Origin: JANQLU01 sp964434955
Lineage (GTDB): Bacteria; Planctomycetota; Planctomycetia; Pirellulales; Pirellulaceae
Assembly: GCA_964434955.1 (NCBI GenBank)
Contig: CAYSXI010000047.1
Coordinates: 1 to 29,456, forward strand
DNA: 29,456 nucleotides
Direction of reading: 5' to 3'
This document shows, piece by piece, positions 1 through 7,656 of this stretch. Below the pieces are notes generated by a model that had not been told where the DNA came from, did not search any database, and worked only from the letters and a program-made list of their open reading frames with translations. Numbering within the stretch: position 1 is the first letter of the stretch; each line of letters starts with the position of its first letter. A program made the translations under genes and the position numbers.

Positions 1-224
1 GGCAACGAGAGATGGTTGGGCCTTTGGCTCGGGCTGCCGTCGCGGTTGGAATCGATGCCCTTTTCATTGAAACGCATCCGGAACCGGCCAAGTCACCCAG
101 CGACGGGCCCAACATGGTCCCGCTTGAGGATTTTGAATCCCTATTGACCGATTTGTTGGCAATTCGAAATGCACTGGCCCATTCGGGAATGGGGTCGCAA
201 TCGGAGGCGGCCAAAGTCGATTAA
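1..224 (+). CDS. kdsA: 3-deoxy-8-phosphooctulonate synthase, C-terminal fragment
   Basis: This is the last ~74 codons of an ORF that enters from the left edge and stops with TAA at 222-224. The segment reads LARAAVAVGIDALFIETHP and then SDGPNMVPL, which is the conserved C-terminal part of KdsA, including the GxFxETHP and SDGPNM(V/L)PL stretches of the DAHP/KDO8P synthase barrel. KdsA condenses phosphoenolpyruvate with arabinose-5-phosphate to give KDO-8-phosphate for lipopolysaccharide in the cytoplasm. Its presence suggests an organism with a Gram-negative-type envelope. The true start lies outside the window; the ATG at 12 is internal. The related DAHP synthases are less likely because of the SDGPNM motif. 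Confidence 0.9.
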   Translation, partial: QREMVGPLARAAVAVGIDALFIETHPEPAKSPSDGPNMVPLEDFESLLTDLLAIRNALAHSGMGSQSEAAKVD

Positions 225-306
225 CGCCCCAGTAGAACGACTCTCATTCGGTCGTCGAAGGCCGAATCACCTGCGACCATTCCGCGCCTTCGCCATAATC
301 GGTAAA

Positions 307-333
307 CCCCTTGGAAATGAGTGGTTTCCGGGG
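307..333 (+). terminator. possible terminator hairpin after kdsA
   Basis: CCCC-TT-GGAAA (307-317), a 7-nt loop (318-324) and TTTCC-GGGG (325-333) form a stem of nine Watson-Crick pairs with a small bulge, 83 nt after the kdsA stop. Only a short CTTTC follows rather than a T-tract, so it is an imperfect rho-independent terminator or simply an mRNA 3' hairpin. Confidence 0.35.
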
Positions 334-476
334 CTTTCAGGGGTGCTTCGCCCATTGGAAAAAAGTCAAAATTGAACTATTCTGGTTCCCAAACCATAGA
401 CTAAGAAGAGAACCGCGCGGGTTCTATGTTCTGGTCCCCATATCTTTCCATATTGCCAACGATTTCGGCTACTCTC

Positions 477-2360
477 ATGAATCGATTTTCCACTGCCCTG
501 GCATTGCGTTCCGAACCCCAAATCCGGATTGCGTTTGGGCTTTTGCTTGGTTTTTTACTATTGGGAATCGGCTGCGGAAAAACAAAAGTCGCGGAAGACG
601 ACTGGGCCACGATTTCGACCATGACCGCGGGAGTTGACCACGCGATTAACGCCGTCGATTTTGCCGGTTCGGATCGCGACTATGAGCGGAACGAATACGA
701 AGACAAGATCGTCACCAATTTGAATCGCTGGAGCACCGACCGAACCGAATCGGCCGAGGACGAGGCGTGGAAGTTGGACCCGATGGTCGCCGATTTGGAT
801 CAACAATATCGCGATCTCGACGTCATGAAGCAGCTGGAAGACAAAGTCTTCAACTACTCCGACGCCCAGTACCTTCGGCAGGCCAGTTGGTACAAAAGCA
901 TCGTCGCGATGATCGACGGAAAAGTCACCGTCAATGTTTGGCCACCGGCCGAACCGGTCGACTATCAACAACAAAACGAAGACGACGACCCGCTCGCTTT
1001 GGCGATCCAGGCCAAGCACTCGGGCATGGATTTGAAACAGGCGCAACAACTGGCCGATTGTCTCAAATATTTTGACTGGACCGTTCGCACGATTCAGCTC
1101 GAAAAGCTCAACGTCGGTTTGACTCAAGAAGAAATCGATCGCGACAAAATGGTTTTGGACGCCGAAGAAGGCACCCCATTTCCGTTGCTCGGAATCTATG
1201 GGCCCGGCTATCGCTATTTTCCTTGGCAAACCTTGCTCTATGGACACGGGGACCAATTCTGCAGAGCCCGTGTATTTATGGGACTTTGTCACCAGAAGGG
1301 TATCGACACAATCATCCTGGCCACCAAGAAAGGTGACAAAATCGAACCCTGGTTGCCAGGCGCAATTATTGGCGACCAGATTTATCTATTCGATACCGAA
1401 CTGGGGCTCGCGATCCCCGGCAAAGATGGCAAGGTTGCAACTTTGGCCGATGTGAAAGCCGATCCGTCGATCTTGAATTCTCTCGACTTGACCGTCGAGG
1501 AAACGCTCGAAGAAGATCGCAGCTACCGCGTTAAGACTTCCGATCTGAATTCGCTGGTCGGTCTGATCGATGCATCGCCAGGAAGCCTGTCTCGCCGAAT
1601 GAATATCCTTGAGCGGACCCTGTCCGGTGAGAAGCAAATGGTGCTTTCCGTTTCGCCGTCGCGAATAAGCGAAAGCGTTAAAAAGCTTGGCGTTGAAACC
1701 TGCCAGCTTTGGGAAGCCCCTTTCCAGGTTCATCAATACCGAAAAGTTTTTGCCGACACGCTCAAACGTTCGCAATTCGATGATCGACTGCGTGCTCCCG
1801 TGACCAAAGCGATGGGAACCGAGGTTTTCGTCGACAACTACATGCTGTTCAAGACAGCCAAGATTCGTTTTCTTCAAGGTTTGTTTGATACGCCGCGGGG
1901 CTCGACCAAGTACAGCTGCATTCGATTGATGTCCGACATGCGTTACACCGAAGACCGGATCATCAACGTGACCAACGATGAGTTTATTCTTTCGGCGCTG
2001 AATGTTCGAACGCCGGATCAATCCTCTGCGGAATACACGCGACGAATCAATCAGATTCGTGTTTCCATGCGACAAATCCGAGTTGATGCAGCCTACTTCT
2101 TGGGCGTTGCCAACTTCGAAGCCGGCACGCCGTCCACCGCAATCAACTGGCTTGGACGAGTGGATGACTTCAAGGAATCTGGACGCTGGGATGATGGTAT
2201 CCGATACGTGACCGCGAGAAGTCATGAATGGCTGGGCGATTATGGAAAAGCCATCGAGCTTTATAAGGCTGACAAGTCTCCACAGATGAAGGGGAACTTG
2301 CTGCGTGTTCGCATGCTGCAGGAACTTGAGAAGGAAACGGCCAAATCCAAGCCGGAGTAA
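477..2360 (+). CDS. predicted lipoprotein with degenerate transglutaminase-like core and C-terminal helical repeats
   Basis: I chose ATG 477 (627 aa) because it gives a normal lipoprotein signal: a polar start, the hydrophobic stretch IAFGLLLGFLLLGIG, then Cys33 followed by GK. An in-frame ATG at 426 would add 17 residues; neither start has a clear ribosome binding site. After an acidic region, residues ~245-320 resemble a transglutaminase-like fold. GHGDQFCRARVF (Cys262 at the nucleophile position) is followed by a hydrophobic helix, PWLPGAIIGDQIYLFDTELG supplies an Asp (306), but the expected His is replaced by a W-L-P segment. The C-terminal ~100 residues (YFLGVANFEAGTPSTAINWL; HEWLGDYGKAIELYK) look like TPR-type helices. 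It is probably membrane-anchored in the cell envelope and may be non-catalytic. I do not recognise a named family; its function is unknown. Confidence 0.8.
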   Translation: MNRFSTALALRSEPQIRIAFGLLLGFLLLGIGCGKTKVAEDDWATISTMTAGVDHAINAVDFAGSDRDYERNEYEDKIVTNLNRWSTDRTESAEDEAWKLDPMVADLDQQYRDLDVMKQLEDKVFNYSDAQYLRQASWYKSIVAMIDGKVTVNVWPPAEPVDYQQQNEDDDPLALAIQAKHSGMDLKQAQQLADCLKYFDWTVRTIQLEKLNVGLTQEEIDRDKMVLDAEEGTPFPLLGIYGPGYRYFPWQTLLYGHGDQFCRARVFMGLCHQKGIDTIILATKKGDKIEPWLPGAIIGDQIYLFDTELGLAIPGKDGKVATLADVKADPSILNSLDLTVEETLEEDRSYRVKTSDLNSLVGLIDASPGSLSRRMNILERTLSGEKQMVLSVSPSRISESVKKLGVETCQLWEAPFQVHQYRKVFADTLKRSQFDDRLRAPVTKAMGTEVFVDNYMLFKTAKIRFLQGLFDTPRGSTKYSCIRLMSDMRYTEDRIINVTNDEFILSALNVRTPDQSSAEYTRRINQIRVSMRQIRVDAAYFLGVANFEAGTPSTAINWLGRVDDFKESGRWDDGIRYVTARSHEWLGDYGKAIELYKADKSPQMKGNLLRVRMLQELEKETAKSKPE

Positions 2361-2386
2361 CCTGTGCCTCCGCTTCAAGTCGCACC

Positions 2387-2434
2387 GGTTTTGAAGCAAG
2401 TAGACTTTGAAACAAGCAGGCTTTGAAACAAATC
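2387..2434. repeat. three tandem copies of a 16-bp unit
   Basis: Three imperfect 16-bp copies (2387-2402, 2403-2418, 2419-2434) share the core CTTTGAAACAAGCAGG. They lie between the lipoprotein stop and the first sulfatase. The short array could be a slippage product or part of the 5' untranslated region of the sulfatase operon. No function can be read from it. Confidence 0.7.
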
Positions 2435-2528
2435 TGCCATCCACGTCGTTGTGGTTGATTGCCAAGCCGATTCGGTTCCAATTAAGCTGTAAACGGTGTT
2501 CACTGTTCAGTTTTGCAAATCGAAGCGC

Positions 2529-4214
2529 ATGAAGTATCTTCCCACCATCGCTGCGTTGCCAAAGTCATGTGGGTATTCCCTTTTGCTGACTTGTTTTGCG
2601 TTGATCTCTATCGATTCCTCGCACGCTCAAAAGCGGCCGAACATTATCATTATTATGGCCGATGACATGGGGTACTCGGACATTGGTTGTTACGGCAGCG
2701 AAATCGACACGCCCCATCTGGATCGCTTGGCAAAGAATGGAATCCGATTCAGCCAGTTTTACAATACGGCTCGATGCTGCCCGACCCGCGCGTCGCTGCT
2801 AACCGGTTTACATCCACATCAAGCTGGAATGGGGCATATGGCCCAGCAACATACGGTGCGAGCCAATGCACTGGATGTTCCCCCCGCCTATCAAGGCTGG
2901 ATCAACCGCAACTGCCTGACGATCGCGGAAGCACTCTCGACTTCGGGTTACCGGAATTACATGGCTGGCAAATGGCATGTCAGCACGCTCGACAAAGACA
3001 ATTGGCCGCGGGCCCGCGGTTTCGATCGCTACTACGGATTGATCAATGGCGCTTCCAATTTTTTCAAACCTGCGGCCGATAAACATCTGACCCGGGAATC
3101 GGAACAGGTACAAAAACTGCCTCCAGATTTTTACACGACCGATTACTTCACGAAAAACGCGATCTCGTTTTTGGATGACCACGCCAAGAACCATCAGGAC
3201 AAACCGTTTTTCCTCTACCTGGCTTTTACATGCCCGCATTGGCCGCTCCAGGCTTGGCCCGAAGATATCAAGAAATACCGCGGCAAATACGCAAATGGTT
3301 GGGATGAAACAAGGCGAAAGCGAATCGCCAAAATGAAACGACTTGGCCTGCTTAAGGAAGACCTGGAACTGAGTCCCCGCGATCCCAAAGTTCCTGCCTG
3401 GAGTTCATTGAACGCCGACAAACAAAAAGGCCTTTCGGACATCATGGCGATTTACGCGGCGATGGTTGATCGAATGGACCAAAACATTGGAAAAGTGATT
3501 GGAAAACTCGAGAAGGAAAACTGGCTCGACAACACACTTATCCTTTTCCTTGCCGATAACGGGGCCTGTGAGGAAGGGCCTCCTCTGGGGCGCTGGAAAC
3601 CGGGGCAACTCGGATCCAAGGAAGGTTACGCTGACCCGCGCTATGGAAACTGTTGGGCCAACGTCTCGAACACGCCTTTCAAGATGTATAAACACTGGGT
3701 CCATGAAGGCGGTATCTCTTCGCCATTGATTGCGCATTGGCCCAAAGGTATCGATTCCGAATTGTCTGGAAAGATCAGCCATTCCTACGGCTACTTGCCC
3801 GATCTGATGGCAACCTGCGTCGACGTCAGCAAAACAAAGTATCCCGACGAATACGAAGGTCGAAACATCAAACCCTTGGAAGGCAAGAGTTTTGCCGAAG
3901 TCTTCACCGACTTGAAATTCAAGATTCACCGCGAGCCGATTTGCTGGGAACATGAAGGGAACGGCGCGATTCGCAATGGGAATTGGAAGCTCGTCAAGAA
4001 AAACAGATCAACTTGGGAACTCTACGATCTTTCTCTTGACCGAAGCGAACTTTCCAATGTCGCCGAGCAACATCCTGACGTGGTCAAGAAAATGTCGAAA
4101 CAGTGGGACGCCTGGGCCCGTCGCGTGGGTGTTCTAGATTGGGACAAGTATGGGTCGCTTCGAAAGAAAGCCCAACAAGCAAGAAAAGCCAAACAGAAAA
4201 ACAAAAATGAATAA
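2529..4214 (+). CDS. secreted sulfatase (formylglycine-dependent, arylsulfatase type)
   Basis: This is a type I sulfatase (alkaline phosphatase superfamily, S1) of 561 aa that hydrolyses sulfate esters, probably on sulfated polysaccharide. ATG 2529 is preferred over ATG 2496 because it starts a compact signal peptide ending at SHAQ-KRPN. The core begins RPNIIIIMADDMGYSDIG, where Asp45/Asp46 bind the metal. The formylglycine site is C83-C-P-T-R87 in ARCCPTRASLLTG, so Cys83 is the modified residue. GKWHV and the later SSPLIAHWPKGI block are also family landmarks. The C-terminus is very Lys-rich (LRKKAQQARKAKQKNKNE). The stop overlaps the next sulfatase start by 8 nt, so the two are likely co-translated. 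The natural substrate cannot be assigned from sequence alone. Maturation requires a formylglycine-generating enzyme, which is not in this window. Confidence 0.95.
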   Translation: MKYLPTIAALPKSCGYSLLLTCFALISIDSSHAQKRPNIIIIMADDMGYSDIGCYGSEIDTPHLDRLAKNGIRFSQFYNTARCCPTRASLLTGLHPHQAGMGHMAQQHTVRANALDVPPAYQGWINRNCLTIAEALSTSGYRNYMAGKWHVSTLDKDNWPRARGFDRYYGLINGASNFFKPAADKHLTRESEQVQKLPPDFYTTDYFTKNAISFLDDHAKNHQDKPFFLYLAFTCPHWPLQAWPEDIKKYRGKYANGWDETRRKRIAKMKRLGLLKEDLELSPRDPKVPAWSSLNADKQKGLSDIMAIYAAMVDRMDQNIGKVIGKLEKENWLDNTLILFLADNGACEEGPPLGRWKPGQLGSKEGYADPRYGNCWANVSNTPFKMYKHWVHEGGISSPLIAHWPKGIDSELSGKISHSYGYLPDLMATCVDVSKTKYPDEYEGRNIKPLEGKSFAEVFTDLKFKIHREPICWEHEGNGAIRNGNWKLVKKNRSTWELYDLSLDRSELSNVAEQHPDVVKKMSKQWDAWARRVGVLDWDKYGSLRKKAQQARKAKQKNKNE

Positions 4215-5577
4215 TCTGATTCGAAAGACGTGGCAAATAACGTTTATCCCCAAAGCCTCAATGGTGCCTGGCTTCGTAGTTGTTTTTACATTTTGTTTGC
4301 TGGCAAATACCGGGGTCGGTGACGAAAAGCCAAATTTCGTGATCATCATGGCGGATGACCTGGGCTATGGCGATTTGAGTTGCTATTGGAAAAACCCACC
4401 TTGCAAAACCCCTCACCTTGATCGACTTGCCGAAAACGGTGTTCGGTTCACCGATTTCCACAGCAGCGGAAACGTCTGTAGTCCGACTCGCGCGGGGCTG
4501 ATGACGGGGCGTTATCAACAACGTGCCGGGATCCCCGGCGTGATCAATGCGGACCCCAAAGTTCCCCAGCATCATTGGGGGCTTCAGCATTCGGAAACGA
4601 CCGTCGCCGAAGCACTGAAGTCGCAGGGCTATCGCACCGCGGTCGTCGGCAAATGGCATCTCGGTTACGATCCCAAGTTCAACCCGACGACTCACGGCTT
4701 TGACTTTTTCCGAGGATTCGTCAGCGGCAACATCGATTACCAGTCACATTACGATCGAATGGAGACTTACGACTGGTGGGCGGCGAAAGAAAAGGTGGTC
4801 GAGCCTGGCTACTCCACGCACCTGATCACCAAGCACGCAGTCGAGTTCATCAACAAGAACAAAGACAAGCCCTTCTTTCTTTACGTTGCCCATGAAGCCG
4901 TTCACGCGCCCTGGCAAGGCCCAAACGATCCTCCGCAACGCGGCCCCAACAAGCAAACGCTAAAGGGAAAAGCCAACGATCGAAAACAACGGGCGCTCAA
5001 GGAAATGCTGACGGAACTCGACAAGGGTGTCGGCGAAATTATCGCCGCGTTGCAAAAAAACAAAATTGAAGACAACACGTTTGTATTCTTTTGTTCGGAC
5101 AACGGCCCCGCCGGCGGGTCCTCTGGCCCGCTTCGAGGACGCAAAGGCTCCAATTGGGAAGGCGGTCATCGCGTGCCGGGAATCGCAAGTTGGCCAGGCA
5201 AGATTCCCAAGGGGAAAACATCCCGCCAACTCGGGATCACACTCGACCTGATGCCGACACTTCTTGATTTTGCCGGAGCCCTCGATTCCCATGAAGGCAA
5301 CCTCGACGGGATTTCGCTCAAACCATTCCTCCTTGACCCAAACAGGAATTCGCCAAGAAAACTCTACTGGAACGCCAAGGCCATGCGTGACAATGACTGG
5401 AAACTCATGCTCACAGGAAACGGCCCCAAGGCAAAGCCGCAGTTATTCAATCTGGCATCCGACCTTGGTGAACGAAACGACTTGGCGGCTGAAAATGCTA
5501 ACCGCGTTCAATCGATGTTGAAGGAGCTAAAGGCTTGGAAAGCCGACGTGGAGAAAAACGCCACCGAGCAAAAATAG
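4207..5577 (+). CDS. secreted sulfatase (formylglycine-dependent), coupled to the upstream sulfatase
   Basis: This second S1-family sulfatase has 456 aa. ATG 4207 lies inside the end of the upstream sulfatase (ATGAATAA, 8-nt overlap), which suggests translational coupling. A longer in-frame start at 4150 would put a strongly basic stretch in front of the signal and is unlikely. An N-terminal hydrophobic segment (GFVVVFTFCLLANTG) precedes DEKPNFVIIMADDLGYGD, with metal-binding Asp50/Asp51. The formylglycine motif is C91-S-P-T-R95 in GNVCSPTRAGLMTG. GKWHLGY and FFCSDNGPAGG are further core motifs. Its overall pattern resembles arylsulfatase A / N-acetylgalactosamine-6-sulfatase-like enzymes. 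The exact substrate is unknown, but pairing with another sulfatase suggests stepwise desulfation of one polymer. Confidence 0.95.
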   Translation: MNNLIRKTWQITFIPKASMVPGFVVVFTFCLLANTGVGDEKPNFVIIMADDLGYGDLSCYWKNPPCKTPHLDRLAENGVRFTDFHSSGNVCSPTRAGLMTGRYQQRAGIPGVINADPKVPQHHWGLQHSETTVAEALKSQGYRTAVVGKWHLGYDPKFNPTTHGFDFFRGFVSGNIDYQSHYDRMETYDWWAAKEKVVEPGYSTHLITKHAVEFINKNKDKPFFLYVAHEAVHAPWQGPNDPPQRGPNKQTLKGKANDRKQRALKEMLTELDKGVGEIIAALQKNKIEDNTFVFFCSDNGPAGGSSGPLRGRKGSNWEGGHRVPGIASWPGKIPKGKTSRQLGITLDLMPTLLDFAGALDSHEGNLDGISLKPFLLDPNRNSPRKLYWNAKAMRDNDWKLMLTGNGPKAKPQLFNLASDLGERNDLAAENANRVQSMLKELKAWKADVEKNATEQK

Positions 5578-5670
5578 TTGCGATCGGCAATGGAGCATTC
5601 GCGTTGATCGTCGATCTGGACAGGCTTGGGTTCGCTCCAGCATTCAGGCATAGCCACTCAGCATGGAATG

Positions 5671-5697
5671 CCTCTCATCCCAAATTCCTCTCATCCC
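5671..5697. repeat. direct repeat pair CCTCTCATCCC
   Basis: CCTCTCATCCC occurs at 5671-5681 and again at 5687-5697, a 16-bp spacing, within the 246-bp convergent intergenic region between the second sulfatase and the transglutaminase-like gene. I see no terminator hairpin or other feature in this gap. Confidence 0.5.
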
Positions 5698-5823
5698 GGA
5701 TTGTCTTTCAATTCAGGACCATGAGATCGTCGCGACGCTTCACGGAAACCTAACGCTTTGACCATCATGCCAAGGCAAAACACCCGTGACCACTCAGGCC
5801 AACACGTCGCCCGCCCGGCTCCG

Positions 5824-7452
5824 CTATTTGTCTTCGCGTTTGATTTCCAGACCGCCCGATTTCCAGCGGCAATTCTCTGATTGGTTCCTGGTTTGAAATG
5901 CGTATTTGATCCCCGTCACCAGATCGCGCTGATCGCCTTTTCCAAAGGGGATATAGATCATCAACGAATCTTTGCCGAGCCAATAGCAATTCGGATCAAA
6001 GCCGATACCTAGTCGATTTGGTTCGACTGCACTGTCGGCCGGACTTTGCGTGGGCACCAGGTAGACGCGCAAGTCGGCACTTTCAAGAAACTCCGGTACC
6101 TGATTTGTATCCTGGAAACCGGTGACTTTTGCAATCAAACCAAAACGGCCTCGTCGACGACAGTTTTCACGAATGTCCTCCGAAAGTTTTTTCGAGTCGG
6201 TCCAGTAAATTTCATCAACGCTCAAAGTCAGCTTCAAGGGTTTCGGTTTCTCGATCTTGCAATGAACACCAAAAGAATCTCGCAGCGAAATCGTTGAGTA
6301 GGGATTGGGACCGCCGAAGACATCCTTTTGGTTTCCCCGCTGCCGACGCCCAATGGTTTCCGGCATTTTTGCGTCCGCCCAATCTCGGAATGTGGCGACA
6401 TGAGTCATGAGCCCAAACATTCCGCGATCGTAAATATTCTGCCCCAATCGGTCGTAGTTCAAGCGTCGCCAGCGGCCTCCGACCAGCACCTCGTTGAATG
6501 TATGTGACGCCCATTTCCCTTTCAGGGGACGCAAGGCAAGCAACAAATCTCTTCGAACTCCAGGGTGTTGCAATCGATTGACCATTTCCATTTCACGTTC
6601 GTCGTTTGCATCAATGATGGGAATGCAGAGGATCGTACGAGTTGGCAATTCCGCAGCTCGCAGGCATCCACTTAAGTAAATCGCGGAAGAAGAACACGAA
6701 CCTCGCTTCTTCGTTTTGTACATCCCTTGTGCAGAAATCTCGCATTCCCATTGTTCTTGAACCGTGAGGCCCCTGGTTCGATCCGGAGCATTCTTCAGGT
6801 CCTCCGGCAGATAGGGCTTTCCGTTCTCGTCAAAGGCGGTGATAAACGTTGAAAAACCATCCTGGTAGGAAGCTCGTTTCAATAACCACTTCGAGACCCT
6901 TTCCGCCGTTTCCTGATCGTTTAGCGCGGCCAAATCGATGCCGTCCTGTTTGAGATCCTCGGCAAGTTGCTTTCGAAAATCCTCATCCCAGTCCGACGTT
7001 GGTCCTGGCTGGAGCCACTTATTATTGGCTTTGCGAATGGCCATTTTCTCCTTTTGCCAACGTTGGTTTGGCTTGATGGCCTCGGCAACTTTGTTGAAGG
7101 GATAATGAATCACTTCCAACTCAACAAAGTCATCGGTTTCATCCAGAATACGCGCGTCCTGATAGTCATCATTCAGGTATTCGATCGTTACCGGACGCAT
7201 GACTTGAACCACGGATCGAATCGTGTACTGATACTCGCGCCTTTCCAGCCAATCACCATCGGGTCTGCCGTCGTTGTCGGAATCCGCTTTGTTGGGATCG
7301 GTAAAGTACTTGTATTTTTCGTGAAAATCGGACAAGCCATCTTTGTCCGAATCTCGATCCGACTCCTGCGCTTCGACGGGTGCCGCAATTCCCAGGGCAA
7401 CGAACACAGCCAATAAGCGAAAAAACGCGATCAATCGCTTTCGATTTTTCAT
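5824..7452 (-). CDS. secreted transglutaminase-like protein with DxDxDG calcium-type repeats
   Basis: The protein has 542 aa and starts at ATG 7452 behind a purine-rich binding site (complement of 7455-7466, GGAGGGAGAAGG). A signal peptide (LLAVFVALGIAAPVEAQ) is followed at residues ~32-67 by two acidic thrombospondin-type-3-like loops (DRDSDKDGLSDFHEKY; DSDNDGRPDGDW), which usually bind calcium. A transglutaminase-like catalytic core comes later: Cys253 in GSCSSSAIYLSGCLRAAELP, His317 in WASHTFNEVL and Asp334 in WRRLNYD. All three triad positions are present, so activity as a protease, amidase or crosslinker is plausible. The remaining C-terminal ~200 residues are unassigned. It lies convergent to the sulfatase pair and divergent from the third sulfatase. 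Target and reaction are unknown. Confidence 0.85.
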   Translation of the reverse strand: MKNRKRLIAFFRLLAVFVALGIAAPVEAQESDRDSDKDGLSDFHEKYKYFTDPNKADSDNDGRPDGDWLERREYQYTIRSVVQVMRPVTIEYLNDDYQDARILDETDDFVELEVIHYPFNKVAEAIKPNQRWQKEKMAIRKANNKWLQPGPTSDWDEDFRKQLAEDLKQDGIDLAALNDQETAERVSKWLLKRASYQDGFSTFITAFDENGKPYLPEDLKNAPDRTRGLTVQEQWECEISAQGMYKTKKRGSCSSSAIYLSGCLRAAELPTRTILCIPIIDANDEREMEMVNRLQHPGVRRDLLLALRPLKGKWASHTFNEVLVGGRWRRLNYDRLGQNIYDRGMFGLMTHVATFRDWADAKMPETIGRRQRGNQKDVFGGPNPYSTISLRDSFGVHCKIEKPKPLKLTLSVDEIYWTDSKKLSEDIRENCRRRGRFGLIAKVTGFQDTNQVPEFLESADLRVYLVPTQSPADSAVEPNRLGIGFDPNCYWLGKDSLMIYIPFGKGDQRDLVTGIKYAFQTRNQSENCRWKSGGLEIKREDK

Positions 7453-7656
7453 TGCCTTCTCCCTCCAAGAATTCGATGCTTTGTCGGATCAACTCAAAAC
7501 GGGCGATTTCTACGGCTAACAATGCATTCCCAGTTTAACAACTTCCGAAGGCCGGGCGGCCAACAACCATCCTGCCAACATTCTTTCAGACGATTTACAA
7601 CCGGTTTCATGGCAGCGAAAATGATCGAATCAAACAAGTTACAGGATGGACAACCC
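7453..7656. promoter_or_regulatory. divergent intergenic region between transglutaminase-like gene and sulfatase
   Basis: These 204 bp separate two genes transcribed away from each other, so promoters for both must lie here or close by. I could not identify convincing -35/-10 boxes. In-frame ATGs at 7522 and 7621 are possible earlier starts for the sulfatase. Confidence 0.4.

Noticed and set aside
558..2465. Long minus-strand open frames (558-1292 and 1386-2465)
   Set aside because: They are antisense to the lipoprotein gene, which has a signal peptide and domain-like structure. The antisense products show no motifs.
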